From the NCBI RefSeq assembly GCF_000067165.1, contig NC_010162.1, forward strand, positions 12,264,501 through 12,328,500: DNA of 64,000 nt. The letters are read 5' to 3'. Source of the DNA: Sorangium cellulosum So ce56. Lineage in GTDB: Bacteria > Myxococcota_A > Polyangia > Polyangiales > Polyangiaceae. How positions within the stretch are numbered: the first letter of the stretch is position 1; every line of letters starts with the position of its first letter. The notes under the pieces were generated by a model, which was not told where the DNA came from, did no database searches, and worked only from the letters and a program-made list of their open reading frames with translations. The position numbers and the translations under genes were made by a program. Of the stretch, positions 51,450 to 58,479 are shown one piece after another.

Positions 51450-52109
51450 TCAGTCGATCCCGGTCTTCCCCGCGATCCAGTAGGCCTTGGCGCGCACCTC
51501 CCGCACCCCGGCCGCCCGGAGCACCTCCCGGGCCCGCTGGATCCACGCGCCGCCGCCGCAGGCCACCGCGGTGGCGACGCCCGCCGCGCGCTCGCGGAGC
51601 AAAGCGGCGGCCTCCTCGTCGGACCCCGCGAGGTCCACGGAGACGTCGAGCGATCGCGCCGCCGCCTCCGCCGCGGGGACGTTCGCCACCCGGAGCACGG
51701 CGTGGGCGCCGAGGCGGCGCGCCGAGGCCGCCACGCCGAGCGAGGTCTCGTCGCCGGTCAGGAGGCCCGCGCCTCCCAGACGGAGGGAGCGTTGCGGGCC
51801 GACGAACCGCACGACGTCGCCCGGGCGGACGGCCTCCGTCCACCGCGCGCCCGGCGCGCTCCCGTGCGCGTGGAGGAGCAGCGTGGTCCGACCGTCCGCC
51901 CAGTCGATCGGGGTGTACGTCCGCACGTCGTTCGAGGGGAGGAGCACCTGGATCTTGTCGCCGGGCTGCCAGCTGCGCGCGCGCAGCCCCTCGCCCTCGA
52001 GCACCACGCGCCGGTAGAGCGGGTGGGGCGTGTCCACGGCCTGCACCTTCGCCTCGGTCAGCACCAGCCCGCCGAGGAGCCCGAGCAAGCGACCTTTTCC
52101 GGATGCCAT
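51450..52109 (-). CDS. Siderophore-interacting-type FAD reductase
   Basis: A 219-residue protein of the siderophore-interacting (ViuB/SIP) family, which uses NAD(P)H and FAD to reduce ferric siderophores in the cytoplasm. The FAD block is YRRVVLEGEGLRARSWQPGD, then VLLPSNDVRTYTPIDW (RTYTP binds FAD). LLLHAHGSAPGARWTEAVRPGDVV and the later AYWIAGKTG match the NAD-binding part. It is slightly shorter than typical (about 250-280 aa). The ATG at 52109 was chosen because the longer frame is antisense to a dispersed repeat. It could use iron from the metallophore locus, though it lies 13 kb away. Confidence 0.85.
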   Translation of the reverse strand: MASGKGRLLGLLGGLVLTEAKVQAVDTPHPLYRRVVLEGEGLRARSWQPGDKIQVLLPSNDVRTYTPIDWADGRTTLLLHAHGSAPGARWTEAVRPGDVVRFVGPQRSLRLGGAGLLTGDETSLGVAASARRLGAHAVLRVANVPAAEAAARSLDVSVDLAGSDEEAAALLRERAAGVATAVACGGGAWIQRAREVLRAAGVREVRAKAYWIAGKTGID

Positions 52110-52452
52110 GCGGGTCAGCGTAGTCAGCGCGACCGCGCCGCTGCGTGAAAAAGCGTGAAGGCTGCCTGGCGTGCGCCAGGGCAGCAGGGCTGCCGCTCCT
52201 ACCAGGGTGGTTGCGACGGCCAGCGGCGCAGCCGGCGCGCCGCTGCGAGCCCCGTGGTGCAAGACGGGGAACCCCATGGCATCCATGCTGGCGAGCGCTG
52301 GGCGGGGCACGGCTCGGCGTCTCGAGCCGCCAGCACGCCGTCGCGAAAGCGATGCTGCTCGGGCTCTTGCGGAGCCCTCTGTCCGATCTGACAGCTGGTC
52401 GAGCGCTGGCGTCTCCACTAACCTCCGTCAGATGATCTCATCCTCCCATGGC
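52110..52452. other. Divergent intergenic region with dispersed element
   Basis: About 340 bp between the reductase (leftward) and a lipoprotein gene (rightward). Its middle holds the dispersed element described at 52250-52313. No further elements recognised. Confidence 0.5.
52250..52313. repeat. Dispersed 64-bp element, family C copy A
   Basis: About 85 percent identical by eye to 54494-54557; starts CCCCGTGGTGCAAGACGGGG and ends GCTGGGCGGGGCACGGC. It contains the imperfect palindrome ACGGGGAACCCCAT. On the plus strand both copies read as PMASM(L/V)ASAGRGTA, and on the minus strand as MG(F/I)P(V/I)LHHG. Confidence 0.8.
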
Positions 52453-52989
52453 ATGAACCCCGCTCGACGGCGCTCTTACCTGGCTTTCGTTCCCGTGCTC
52501 ACCCTCGGCCTGGTGGTGGCCTGCGGAGGCGACGACGACGGGTCGGGCGACTCGAGCTCGGGCTCGGGCGGCTCGAGCCCCTCGGCGCTCGAAGAGCGCC
52601 TCGCCGCCTGTCCCGACCTCTCCCTGACGAGCGATCCCAGCGCGAGCGCCTGCCTGGTCGGCACCTACGAGGGGACCACGCCTTCGGGCGAGGCCTGCAG
52701 CCTCGAGCTCGGCGAGGCCGGCGCCTACGAGTTCACGAGCCCCTCGCTCTCCGTCTCGCACACCGCGCCCGACGACACGATCTTCGTCTTCGATCACACG
52801 TCGATCGGCGGCTACGAGCTGCTCGCGTGGAAGGTGTCCGACCCGATCTCGACCGAGACCTGGTACGAGCTGGACTTCGAGGCTCACTTCGGCGCCGGAG
52901 TGGACGAGGCAACCTCGAAGATCCAGATCGAGGTCACGGAGTACGGCGAGGACACGACCACGAGCGTCGCCTGCGTCGTCGACCTGTGA
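52453..52989 (+). CDS. Small lipoprotein of unknown function
   Basis: A 178-residue lipoprotein: signal RRRSYLAFVPVLTLGLVVAC with a clear lipobox, then an acidic/Ser/Gly linker (GGDDDGSGDSSSGSGG). A compact beta-rich domain of about 130 residues with five cysteines follows (AACPD, ACLVG, ACSLE, ACVVD among them). I do not recognise the family. The ATG at 52453 gives the best signal; 52432 is possible. It has no clear partners. Confidence 0.72.
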   Translation: MNPARRRSYLAFVPVLTLGLVVACGGDDDGSGDSSSGSGGSSPSALEERLAACPDLSLTSDPSASACLVGTYEGTTPSGEACSLELGEAGAYEFTSPSLSVSHTAPDDTIFVFDHTSIGGYELLAWKVSDPISTETWYELDFEAHFGAGVDEATSKIQIEVTEYGEDTTTSVACVVDL

Positions 52990-53032
52990 CGGCTCCCTCC
53001 GGCGGCACGGACACGGACGCCGAGAGGACGCC

Positions 53033-53656
53033 TCAGGCGAACGTGCCCGCGTGATCGCGCGGGGTGCCGTCCGCGGGACCCGGATCGAACGCGAACGGCG
53101 GGTACTGGTCGACCAGCGACGCATGATGGGCGAGGAGCCGCGCCTGCCACCGGAGCACGCCGCACTGGAAATCGTAGATGGCTGTCGGGACGCGCTCGGT
53201 GAAGAGGACCGCGACCGCCGAGACGAGCCACGCCAGGTAGGCGACGCAGGAGAGCAGCGCGAGGACGATGGCCGAGGGGAGGCTCGTGAAGAGGCGCAGG
53301 AGCGCGTCCTTCGCTGTCGGTGCGCCGGTCGGATCGATGTCGAGGCGCGCGGTCTCGGCGGGGCGATCGAGCGGGAGCCTGTCGGTGAGCAGGAAGAGAT
53401 AAGCGAACGCGGCCTGTAGCCACACGAGCGCGCGCGTCAGCCTCGGGCCGTCCTCGGCCAGGAACCGGGCCGACCCCTTCTGAGCTATCAGCGCGGCCGC
53501 CACGGCGGGCAGGGCCAGATAGACAAGCATCATGACGAACCCCACCGTGACGCCGGCAATCGAGAGCGCCGCGAGCAGGAGGACACGCGCGAGGAGCTGG
53601 ACGCGATCGAGCTTCCAGGGGCGCGTGACGGTGAAGGTGACAGGATACGATGTCAT
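53033..53656 (-). CDS. DUF4389 membrane protein
   Basis: A 207-residue membrane protein starting MTSYPVTFTVTRPWKLDRVQLL, with three to four membrane segments (LLLAALSIAGVTVGFVMMLVYL; AFAYLFLL; SAIVLALLSCVAYLAWLVSAV). The signature ERVPTAIYDFQCGVLRWQAR, then AHHASLVDQYPPF, matches the C-terminus of the DUF4389 family. Function unknown; it is a small lipid-facing membrane protein family common in actinobacteria and myxobacteria. The ATG at 53656 follows GGGAGATC and matches the family start; the longer frame adds seven residues. Confidence 0.85.
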   Translation of the reverse strand: MTSYPVTFTVTRPWKLDRVQLLARVLLLAALSIAGVTVGFVMMLVYLALPAVAAALIAQKGSARFLAEDGPRLTRALVWLQAAFAYLFLLTDRLPLDRPAETARLDIDPTGAPTAKDALLRLFTSLPSAIVLALLSCVAYLAWLVSAVAVLFTERVPTAIYDFQCGVLRWQARLLAHHASLVDQYPPFAFDPGPADGTPRDHAGTFA

Positions 53657-53683
53657 CTCGAGATCTCCCAGGTTCACGGCGCT

Positions 53684-54157
53684 TCACGCGCGCGCCGGGT
53701 AACTCCCCGCGATCTTCTTGGTGAATCGGTGGAGCCGGTGGACGAAGCCCGCGTCCGGGAGGAACATCAGCGGGCACTCGCCCGCGACCACGCGGATCCC
53801 GAGCTCCTGACAGGCTTGCACGGCAGGCGCGCTCACCGCACCCTGACCGACCCCCCGGTGCAGCCACACGCGCTGGATGCCGGCAGCGGCGCACGCCCGC
53901 ACGATCTGCTCGGTGACCTGGGGCGGGGTCATCACGATCGCCGCCTCGACCGGGGGATCGATCGCGCCGACCTCGGCGTACGCTACGCGGCCTTCGATCA
54001 CGCCGCCCCCCGGGTTCACCGGAACGACGTCGTAACCCCGATCGATGAGCTCCCGCATCACCATCCGGCTGAAGTCCTTGTCGTCATGCGATGCGCCCAC
54101 CAGGGCCACCCGACGGTGGGAGAGGAATTCATTGACGTCTTCCATCCTGTTCCGCAT
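53684..54157 (-). CDS. CoA-binding Rossmann-fold protein (YccU-like)
   Basis: A 157-residue single-domain CoA-binding protein: VALVGASHDDKDFSRMVMREL (residues ~18-38), VVPVNPGGG, and VWLHRGVGQGAV close to the ADP-binding pocket; C-terminal GIRVVAGECPLMFLP. Members bind CoA and are related to succinyl-CoA ligase alpha subunits, but most have no known reaction. Two starts, 54157 (MRNRM) and 54145 (MEDVN), are possible. It lies 27 bp upstream of the DUF4389 gene on the same strand, probably co-transcribed. Confidence 0.88.
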   Translation of the reverse strand: MRNRMEDVNEFLSHRRVALVGASHDDKDFSRMVMRELIDRGYDVVPVNPGGGVIEGRVAYAEVGAIDPPVEAAIVMTPPQVTEQIVRACAAAGIQRVWLHRGVGQGAVSAPAVQACQELGIRVVAGECPLMFLPDAGFVHRLHRFTKKIAGSYPARA

Positions 54158-54507
54158 TGGGGCCTCCCGCGCTCCGCTCGTGCGCTCGTCACGAGCGACG
54201 ATCGACGATTGCACGGCTCGTGCCGGCCGGCGCAGGCGCGGCGCAGGCCGGAGAGCCTGTCCTCTGCCGCGCAACACGTGCGCCTGCGGTGCAGGTCGTG
54301 CTGAGCGCGCGCCGCGCGCCTCTGCCTCGAAGTCCCGGACAGCGGGGAGCGCTGCGACGGTCCTCCGCTCCGGCGTCCGTGGTTCGCGCGCGCGTCTCGA
54401 AGAGCGCGACCCTCCGTCCGCCGAAGGTCCACGAGTGCAGCAGAGCAGCGCGACGTCTGTGGGGACGACCAACTTACGGCGCGCTGCCGCGATCCCCGTG
54501 GTGTAAG
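54158..54507. other. Divergent intergenic region
   Basis: About 350 bp between the CoA-binding gene (leftward) and the PfkB-type gene (rightward). Its right end holds copy B of the dispersed 64-bp element. No promoter consensus was obvious. Confidence 0.5.
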
Positions 54508-54557
54508 ATGGGGATCCCCATGGCATCGATGGTTGCGAGCGCTGGGCGGGGCACGGC
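54494..54557. repeat. Dispersed 64-bp element, family C copy B
   Basis: Counterpart of 52250-52313. It contains the perfect palindrome ATGGGGATCCCCAT (54508-54521). It overlaps the possible start of the PfkB-type gene. Confidence 0.8.
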
Positions 54558-55422
54558 GGCGCGTATCGCGCCGTCGCGGGGATCGACCTTGGACGTCATC
54601 TGTGCCGGCGAGGCCCTCTGGGATCTCGCGCCTTCGGGCGGGGCCTCGCTGCGGTTCCGGCCGGGCGGCGGCGCGGTGAACGCCGCGGTCGCGCTGGCGC
54701 GGAGCGGGCTGCGCGTCGGGCTCGCGGCGGCGCTCGGCGACGACGCCCCGGGCCGGGCGCTCCTGGCGAGGGTCGCGGCGGCCGGCGTCGACGTCGCGGG
54801 CGTGGCGCTGATCCCGACCCGCCAGGGGCTCCTCGTGCTGGAGGACACCGGCGGGGCGCGGCACATGGTCGCCCACCGCGCAGAGGACGATCTGCCCCTC
54901 TCGGTGCCCGAGGGGTGGGCGGCGCCGGTGCTGCTGCTCTCGGGGATCTCTCCGGCGCTCGCGCCGATCGCCGCGCTCTGCCGGGCCGCGCGGGCCGCGC
55001 GCCGCACGGGCACCGTCGTCGTCGTCGACCTCAACGCGCGGTGGCGCCTCTGGGCCGGGCGCGATCCGCGCGTGCTCCACGCCCTGCTCCGCGAGGCCGA
55101 CGTGGTGCGGTGCAGCGCGGCAGACCTCGCCGGGCTCGGGCTCGACGACGCCCAGGTGCGCGCCGCCATGCGGCCGAGCGCGACCCTGGTGCTCACCCAG
55201 GGCGCAGGCGCAGCGCGCGCCGCCGGCCCCTTCGGCGAGATAGCGCTCGCCCCGCCCGTCGTGGCCGAGACCCGCGCGGCCGGCGCGGGCGACGCGTTCA
55301 CCGCCGCGATCTGCGCCGAGATCGCCCGCGCCGGCGACCACGGCCCGGAGCGCCCCGACCTCTGGACCCGCGCGATCCAGCGCGGTCACGCCGCGGCGAG
55401 CGCGAAGGTCGGCCGGCGCTGA
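54508..55422 (+). CDS. PfkB-family carbohydrate kinase
   Basis: Ribokinase/PfkB-type sugar kinase of up to 304 residues. N-terminal DVICAGEALWDLAPSGG, the FRPGGGAVNAAVALARSG loop and C-terminal AGAGDAFTAAI (catalytic Asp, anion hole) are clear. Substrate unknown; fructose or ribose are typical. The first codon is uncertain: ATGs at 54508, 54520 and 54529 lie inside the dispersed repeat, while the domain itself begins at the TTG at 54589. The repeat may therefore have contributed an N-terminal extension of about 27 residues. Confidence 0.85.
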   Translation: MGIPMASMVASAGRGTAARIAPSRGSTLDVICAGEALWDLAPSGGASLRFRPGGGAVNAAVALARSGLRVGLAAALGDDAPGRALLARVAAAGVDVAGVALIPTRQGLLVLEDTGGARHMVAHRAEDDLPLSVPEGWAAPVLLLSGISPALAPIAALCRAARAARRTGTVVVVDLNARWRLWAGRDPRVLHALLREADVVRCSAADLAGLGLDDAQVRAAMRPSATLVLTQGAGAARAAGPFGEIALAPPVVAETRAAGAGDAFTAAICAEIARAGDHGPERPDLWTRAIQRGHAAASAKVGRR

Positions 55423-55450
55423 GGCCGGGCTCTCCCGGCGGAGAGCGCGG

Positions 55451-56761
55451 TCATGGGCCCTTCGGCCCGCGCACGAGCGCCCCCGTCGCGGGCCCGCCGT
55501 TCCACGCGAGGCTGAAGTAGACGTTCGTCCCGTCCACGGCGATACCCCACGGGTAGCTCAGGTTGCGCGCGTGCGTCGCGAGATCGCTCCCGTCGAGCCG
55601 CGCGCTCTGCACCTGACCGTCGGCCTCCCGCGCGGTCGTCCAGAAGACGCGCGCGTCGTCGAACGCGAGCTGCGCGGGGATCTGCGGCAGATCCGGGACG
55701 ACCCTGCGAAGCGGACTTCCGGGCGAGAACGTGGCGATCCCGCGCCCCTCGATGAGCCACAGCGCGCCGCCGCGCGCCTGGAGCGCGCGCGGGGCGGCCA
55801 GCGCCTCGTGCAGCCTGTCCGGCGCGCTCGGCGGCGCCGCGTCGCGCGCCACCCGGTAGATCGCGCCGTCGGCCGCGCCGGTGCCCCGCGCGGTCACGTA
55901 GACGTGGCCGGCGTCGAGCGCCACCCCGCTGGCGGCGCCCGGGATGGCCGCGAGCATCACCTTCGCCGCGCCGGGCTCGGCGCCGAGCGGCAGCGTGAAC
56001 AGCCCGCCGTCCTCGAACGCAGGCGGCGTCCCCGCCTCGACCCAGTAGAGCGCGCCCTGGTCGACAGCGAGCGCCGTGACGCCGCGGGTGCCGGCCGCGA
56101 GCTCGGCCACCTCGCCGCCGGCCTTCGGGACGGCCGCGAGGCCGCGCGCGTGCGCGAAGTACACAGCGGCCTCGTCGAGCGCGAGCGGGCCCGGGAGCTC
56201 CTGCTCCGGCGCGAGCGCCACCGGCTCCCCGCCGCCCGGATCGAGCCGCATGACGCTGCCGTCCGGCGCGTCGCCCGTGCCCTGGTTCGTCCAGTAGAGC
56301 CCGGTCGCGTCAATCCCGAGGAACGTGGGCAGCCGGAGCTCGCCGGCGAGCACGGCGGCGTCGCAGGTGCCGTTCCAGCAGGCGTCGGCGCAGGTCACGC
56401 CGCAGGCCCCGCAGTGGCGCGGGTCCTCCGCGACGAGGACCTCGCAGCCGTTGCCGCCGTCGCCGTCGCAGTCGGCTCGCCCGGCGTCGCACGCGAGGGT
56501 GCAGGCGCCCGCCGCGCAGAGCGCGGTCGCGCCGTCGCCGCCCGCGCAGCGCGCGCCGCACGCGCCGCAGCTCTCGACGCTCGTCAGCAGGGCGGCCTCG
56601 CAGCCGTTGTCGCTGTCGCCGTCGCAATCGGCGAATCCTTCCGGGCAGAGGTCCTCGCGCGGCGCCGTGGGCCCGGGCGGCGCGGCGCTCGGCGGTGAAG
56701 AGCAGGCGGCGAGCAGGAGCGCGCCGAGACCGAAGAGTGCGTGACAGGGGTTCGAAGGCAT
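55451..56761 (-). CDS. Lipoprotein with two Cys-rich modules and a beta-propeller-like domain
   Basis: A 436-residue lipoprotein (lipobox LGALLLAAC). After a Pro linker come two copies of a Cys-rich module: DCDGDSDNGCEAALLTSVESC... CGACGARC and DCDGDGGNGCEVLVAEDPRHC... CGACGVTC, a hallmark of myxobacterial surface proteins. The remaining ~300 residues are NHL/YVTN-like repeats (LGIDATGLYWTNQGTGDAP; LALDEAAVYFAHARGLAAV; LAVDQGALYWVEAG), probably a beta-propeller. It lies 11 bp downstream of the copper monooxygenase gene and may be co-expressed. The function is unknown; a protein- or polymer-binding role is plausible. Confidence 0.85.
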   Translation of the reverse strand: MPSNPCHALFGLGALLLAACSSPPSAAPPGPTAPREDLCPEGFADCDGDSDNGCEAALLTSVESCGACGARCAGGDGATALCAAGACTLACDAGRADCDGDGGNGCEVLVAEDPRHCGACGVTCADACWNGTCDAAVLAGELRLPTFLGIDATGLYWTNQGTGDAPDGSVMRLDPGGGEPVALAPEQELPGPLALDEAAVYFAHARGLAAVPKAGGEVAELAAGTRGVTALAVDQGALYWVEAGTPPAFEDGGLFTLPLGAEPGAAKVMLAAIPGAASGVALDAGHVYVTARGTGAADGAIYRVARDAAPPSAPDRLHEALAAPRALQARGGALWLIEGRGIATFSPGSPLRRVVPDLPQIPAQLAFDDARVFWTTAREADGQVQSARLDGSDLATHARNLSYPWGIAVDGTNVYFSLAWNGGPATGALVRGPKGP

Positions 56762-56771
56762 CGGCGTCTCC

Positions 56772-58148
56772 TCAGGGGTTCGGGTGGACGACAGGCAGGA
56801 ACGCCACGCACATCTCGTCGAGCGTCGACTCGCCGAGGCCGATGTCCTGCGGCGCGGGCAGGCGCTCCTCGATGAGCTGCGCCGCGAGCGCCGGGTTCTC
56901 CGTGGTGTTGTCGTACGTGCAGCGCAGCTCGATCGTGTCGCCCGACCGCAGCGTGGGCAGCTCGTCGATCGGCGCGTCGTAGCTGTAGAGCCGCTGCCAG
57001 TTGTAGTCCCACGCCGGCGTCTGGACGAGGCACTGGCGGTCGGCCTCGTCGCCCCGCGGATCGGCGCGGATCTGGTCGACCTTGAGGTCGACGCCGGCCC
57101 GGTGCATGTGGACGCCGGCGCCGTAGATCGAGATCTCGGGGATCGGGAAGTCGATGACGTACCGCATCCGCTCCACGTGCCCCCGGGCGCCGGCGGGGAT
57201 CCGGAACTCGACGCTCCCGCGGTCACCCGGCCCGGGCAGGAGCCCGTTGCCGTCCCGGAACGGCGCCTCGGCGTTGCCGAGCGCAAGGTTCGAGAGCGCG
57301 CGGCTCGGCTTCTCGTCCGCGAGGCGGAGCGCGACCCGGGTCGCGTCGGGCGAGGGCGCCTCGCCGGGCTTCGGGTGGTAGTGGACCTGCATCACGAGCA
57401 GCGCGTTCGCTGGCACCGAGATGCCGATGTCCGGCGGCAGCTCGAACGCCTGCGTGCCGGGCGCCCAGGCGCCGAGCAGCGACGTCTCGGAGAGGCGCGC
57501 GTCGCCGAAGCACTCGTAGCTGCCGCTCTCGCCGCCGAGCGCCTCGCCCTCGCGGTTCGCGTCGATGAAGAGCAGCGCGTGGTGCACGACAGCGCGGTTG
57601 CCCGGCAGCACGTCGTAGCCCTGGACCCACGCCTGCTCCGTGAGCCCCGGATCGAGGACGAAGCAGCGGAAGCTGTCGGAGCCCTCCGCCGCCGCGAAGG
57701 GGGCCCTGGGCGAGAGCTCGAGGTCCGTGCGCGACAGGCCCGCCGCGACGGGGGTGGTGGGGGCCGGGGCGTCCGCGGGATCCCCCTTGGGCGCGCCGGC
57801 GTCGCTCCAGGCGCGGAGCAGGGCGATCTCGTCGAGGGAGAGGTGCAGGTCCCCCCGGAACGGGCGAGGGGGCGCGCACTCGTCGGTCGGCAGGGCGCCC
57901 CACGGGGGCATCCGCCGCGCCTCGGTCTCGTCGGCGATGACCGGCGCGAGCGCCTTCGCGCTCTCGTACGAGGCCAGACTCACCGGCGCTGTGCCGTCCT
58001 GCGCATGGCAGCCGAGGCAGCTCTTCTGGAGCAGCGGCTCGATGTCCCTGTGGAATGTCGGGGTGCTCGCGCCCGGCGCCGCCTCGGCAGAACAACCGAG
58101 GAGGAGCGCCGTGGCGGAGGGCAAAACGAAGTGGATGAGAAGACGCAT
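56772..58148 (-). CDS. Copper type II ascorbate-dependent monooxygenase fused to cytochrome c
   Basis: A 458-residue exported protein (signal MRLLIHFVLPSATALLLGCSAEAA, possibly a lipoprotein at Cys). Residues ~40-110 are a cytochrome c domain with CLGCH and the distal KALAPVIADETEARRMPPWG. The remainder shows the PHM/DBM signatures: VVHHALLFID (CuA His pair), MQVHYHPKPGE (CuB HxH) and a later GVHMHRAGV. It may hydroxylate an unknown substrate and take electrons from the fused haem instead of ascorbate. It precedes the Cys-rich lipoprotein gene and has an operator-like array upstream. Confidence 0.86.
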   Translation of the reverse strand: MRLLIHFVLPSATALLLGCSAEAAPGASTPTFHRDIEPLLQKSCLGCHAQDGTAPVSLASYESAKALAPVIADETEARRMPPWGALPTDECAPPRPFRGDLHLSLDEIALLRAWSDAGAPKGDPADAPAPTTPVAAGLSRTDLELSPRAPFAAAEGSDSFRCFVLDPGLTEQAWVQGYDVLPGNRAVVHHALLFIDANREGEALGGESGSYECFGDARLSETSLLGAWAPGTQAFELPPDIGISVPANALLVMQVHYHPKPGEAPSPDATRVALRLADEKPSRALSNLALGNAEAPFRDGNGLLPGPGDRGSVEFRIPAGARGHVERMRYVIDFPIPEISIYGAGVHMHRAGVDLKVDQIRADPRGDEADRQCLVQTPAWDYNWQRLYSYDAPIDELPTLRSGDTIELRCTYDNTTENPALAAQLIEERLPAPQDIGLGESTLDEMCVAFLPVVHPNP

Positions 58149-58218
58149 GCGGGGCGCCCAAGCAGCGGGCGTGCCCGAGAGGATTGGCCGCGATCCGCGG
58201 GCGGCGCGCGAGGGCGCG

Positions 58219-58257
58219 TGTCCGCGTCCGGACAGGTGTCCGCGAGGGAGGCGGACA
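58219..58257. promoter_or_regulatory. Array of four TGTCCG/CGGACA half-sites
   Basis: TGTCCG at 58219-58224, CGGACA at 58229-58234, TGTCCG at 58237-58242 and CGGACA at 58252-58257. The central pair forms the perfect palindrome CGGACAGGTGTCCG (58229-58242). They lie 70-110 bp upstream of the copper monooxygenase start, where a regulator would bind. Confidence 0.6.
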
Positions 58258-58380
58258 GGTGTCGTGTGCCCGCGGTCCGGCGCCGGTTTCTTGCGGGGGA
58301 CGAGCGAGGGATGCGGACTGGAGCCCTCCCGCCTGACCTCCGAGGAATCCCTGCAATTGCAGCCCTTTTCAGCGGAGACA

Positions 58381-58453
58381 ATTTCACAGGGAGGCGGGAG
58401 ACGGGGAGGGAAATCTTCAAAATACTCCCCGTCTCCCTGCCTCCCTGTGAATA
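58381..58453. repeat. Palindromic element, family A copy 2
   Basis: The left arm (from ATTTCACAGGGAGGCGGGAG) and the right arm (ending CTGCCTCCCTGTGAATA; 58424-58453) form a near-perfect stem of about 26 bp with one extra base in the right arm. It lies just downstream of the hybrid kinase stop, like the copy at 16021-16126 relative to its gene. Both may end transcription. Confidence 0.8.
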
Positions 58454-58479
58454 CTCCCCGCTTCCGCGCCTGGTTCGTA

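Larger units (their letters stand above)
58149..58479. other. Intergenic region with operator array and palindromic element
   Basis: About 330 bp between the monooxygenase start and the hybrid kinase stop, with no supported gene. It holds the TGTCCG/CGGACA array (58219-58257) and the palindromic element (58381-58453). Confidence 0.6.
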
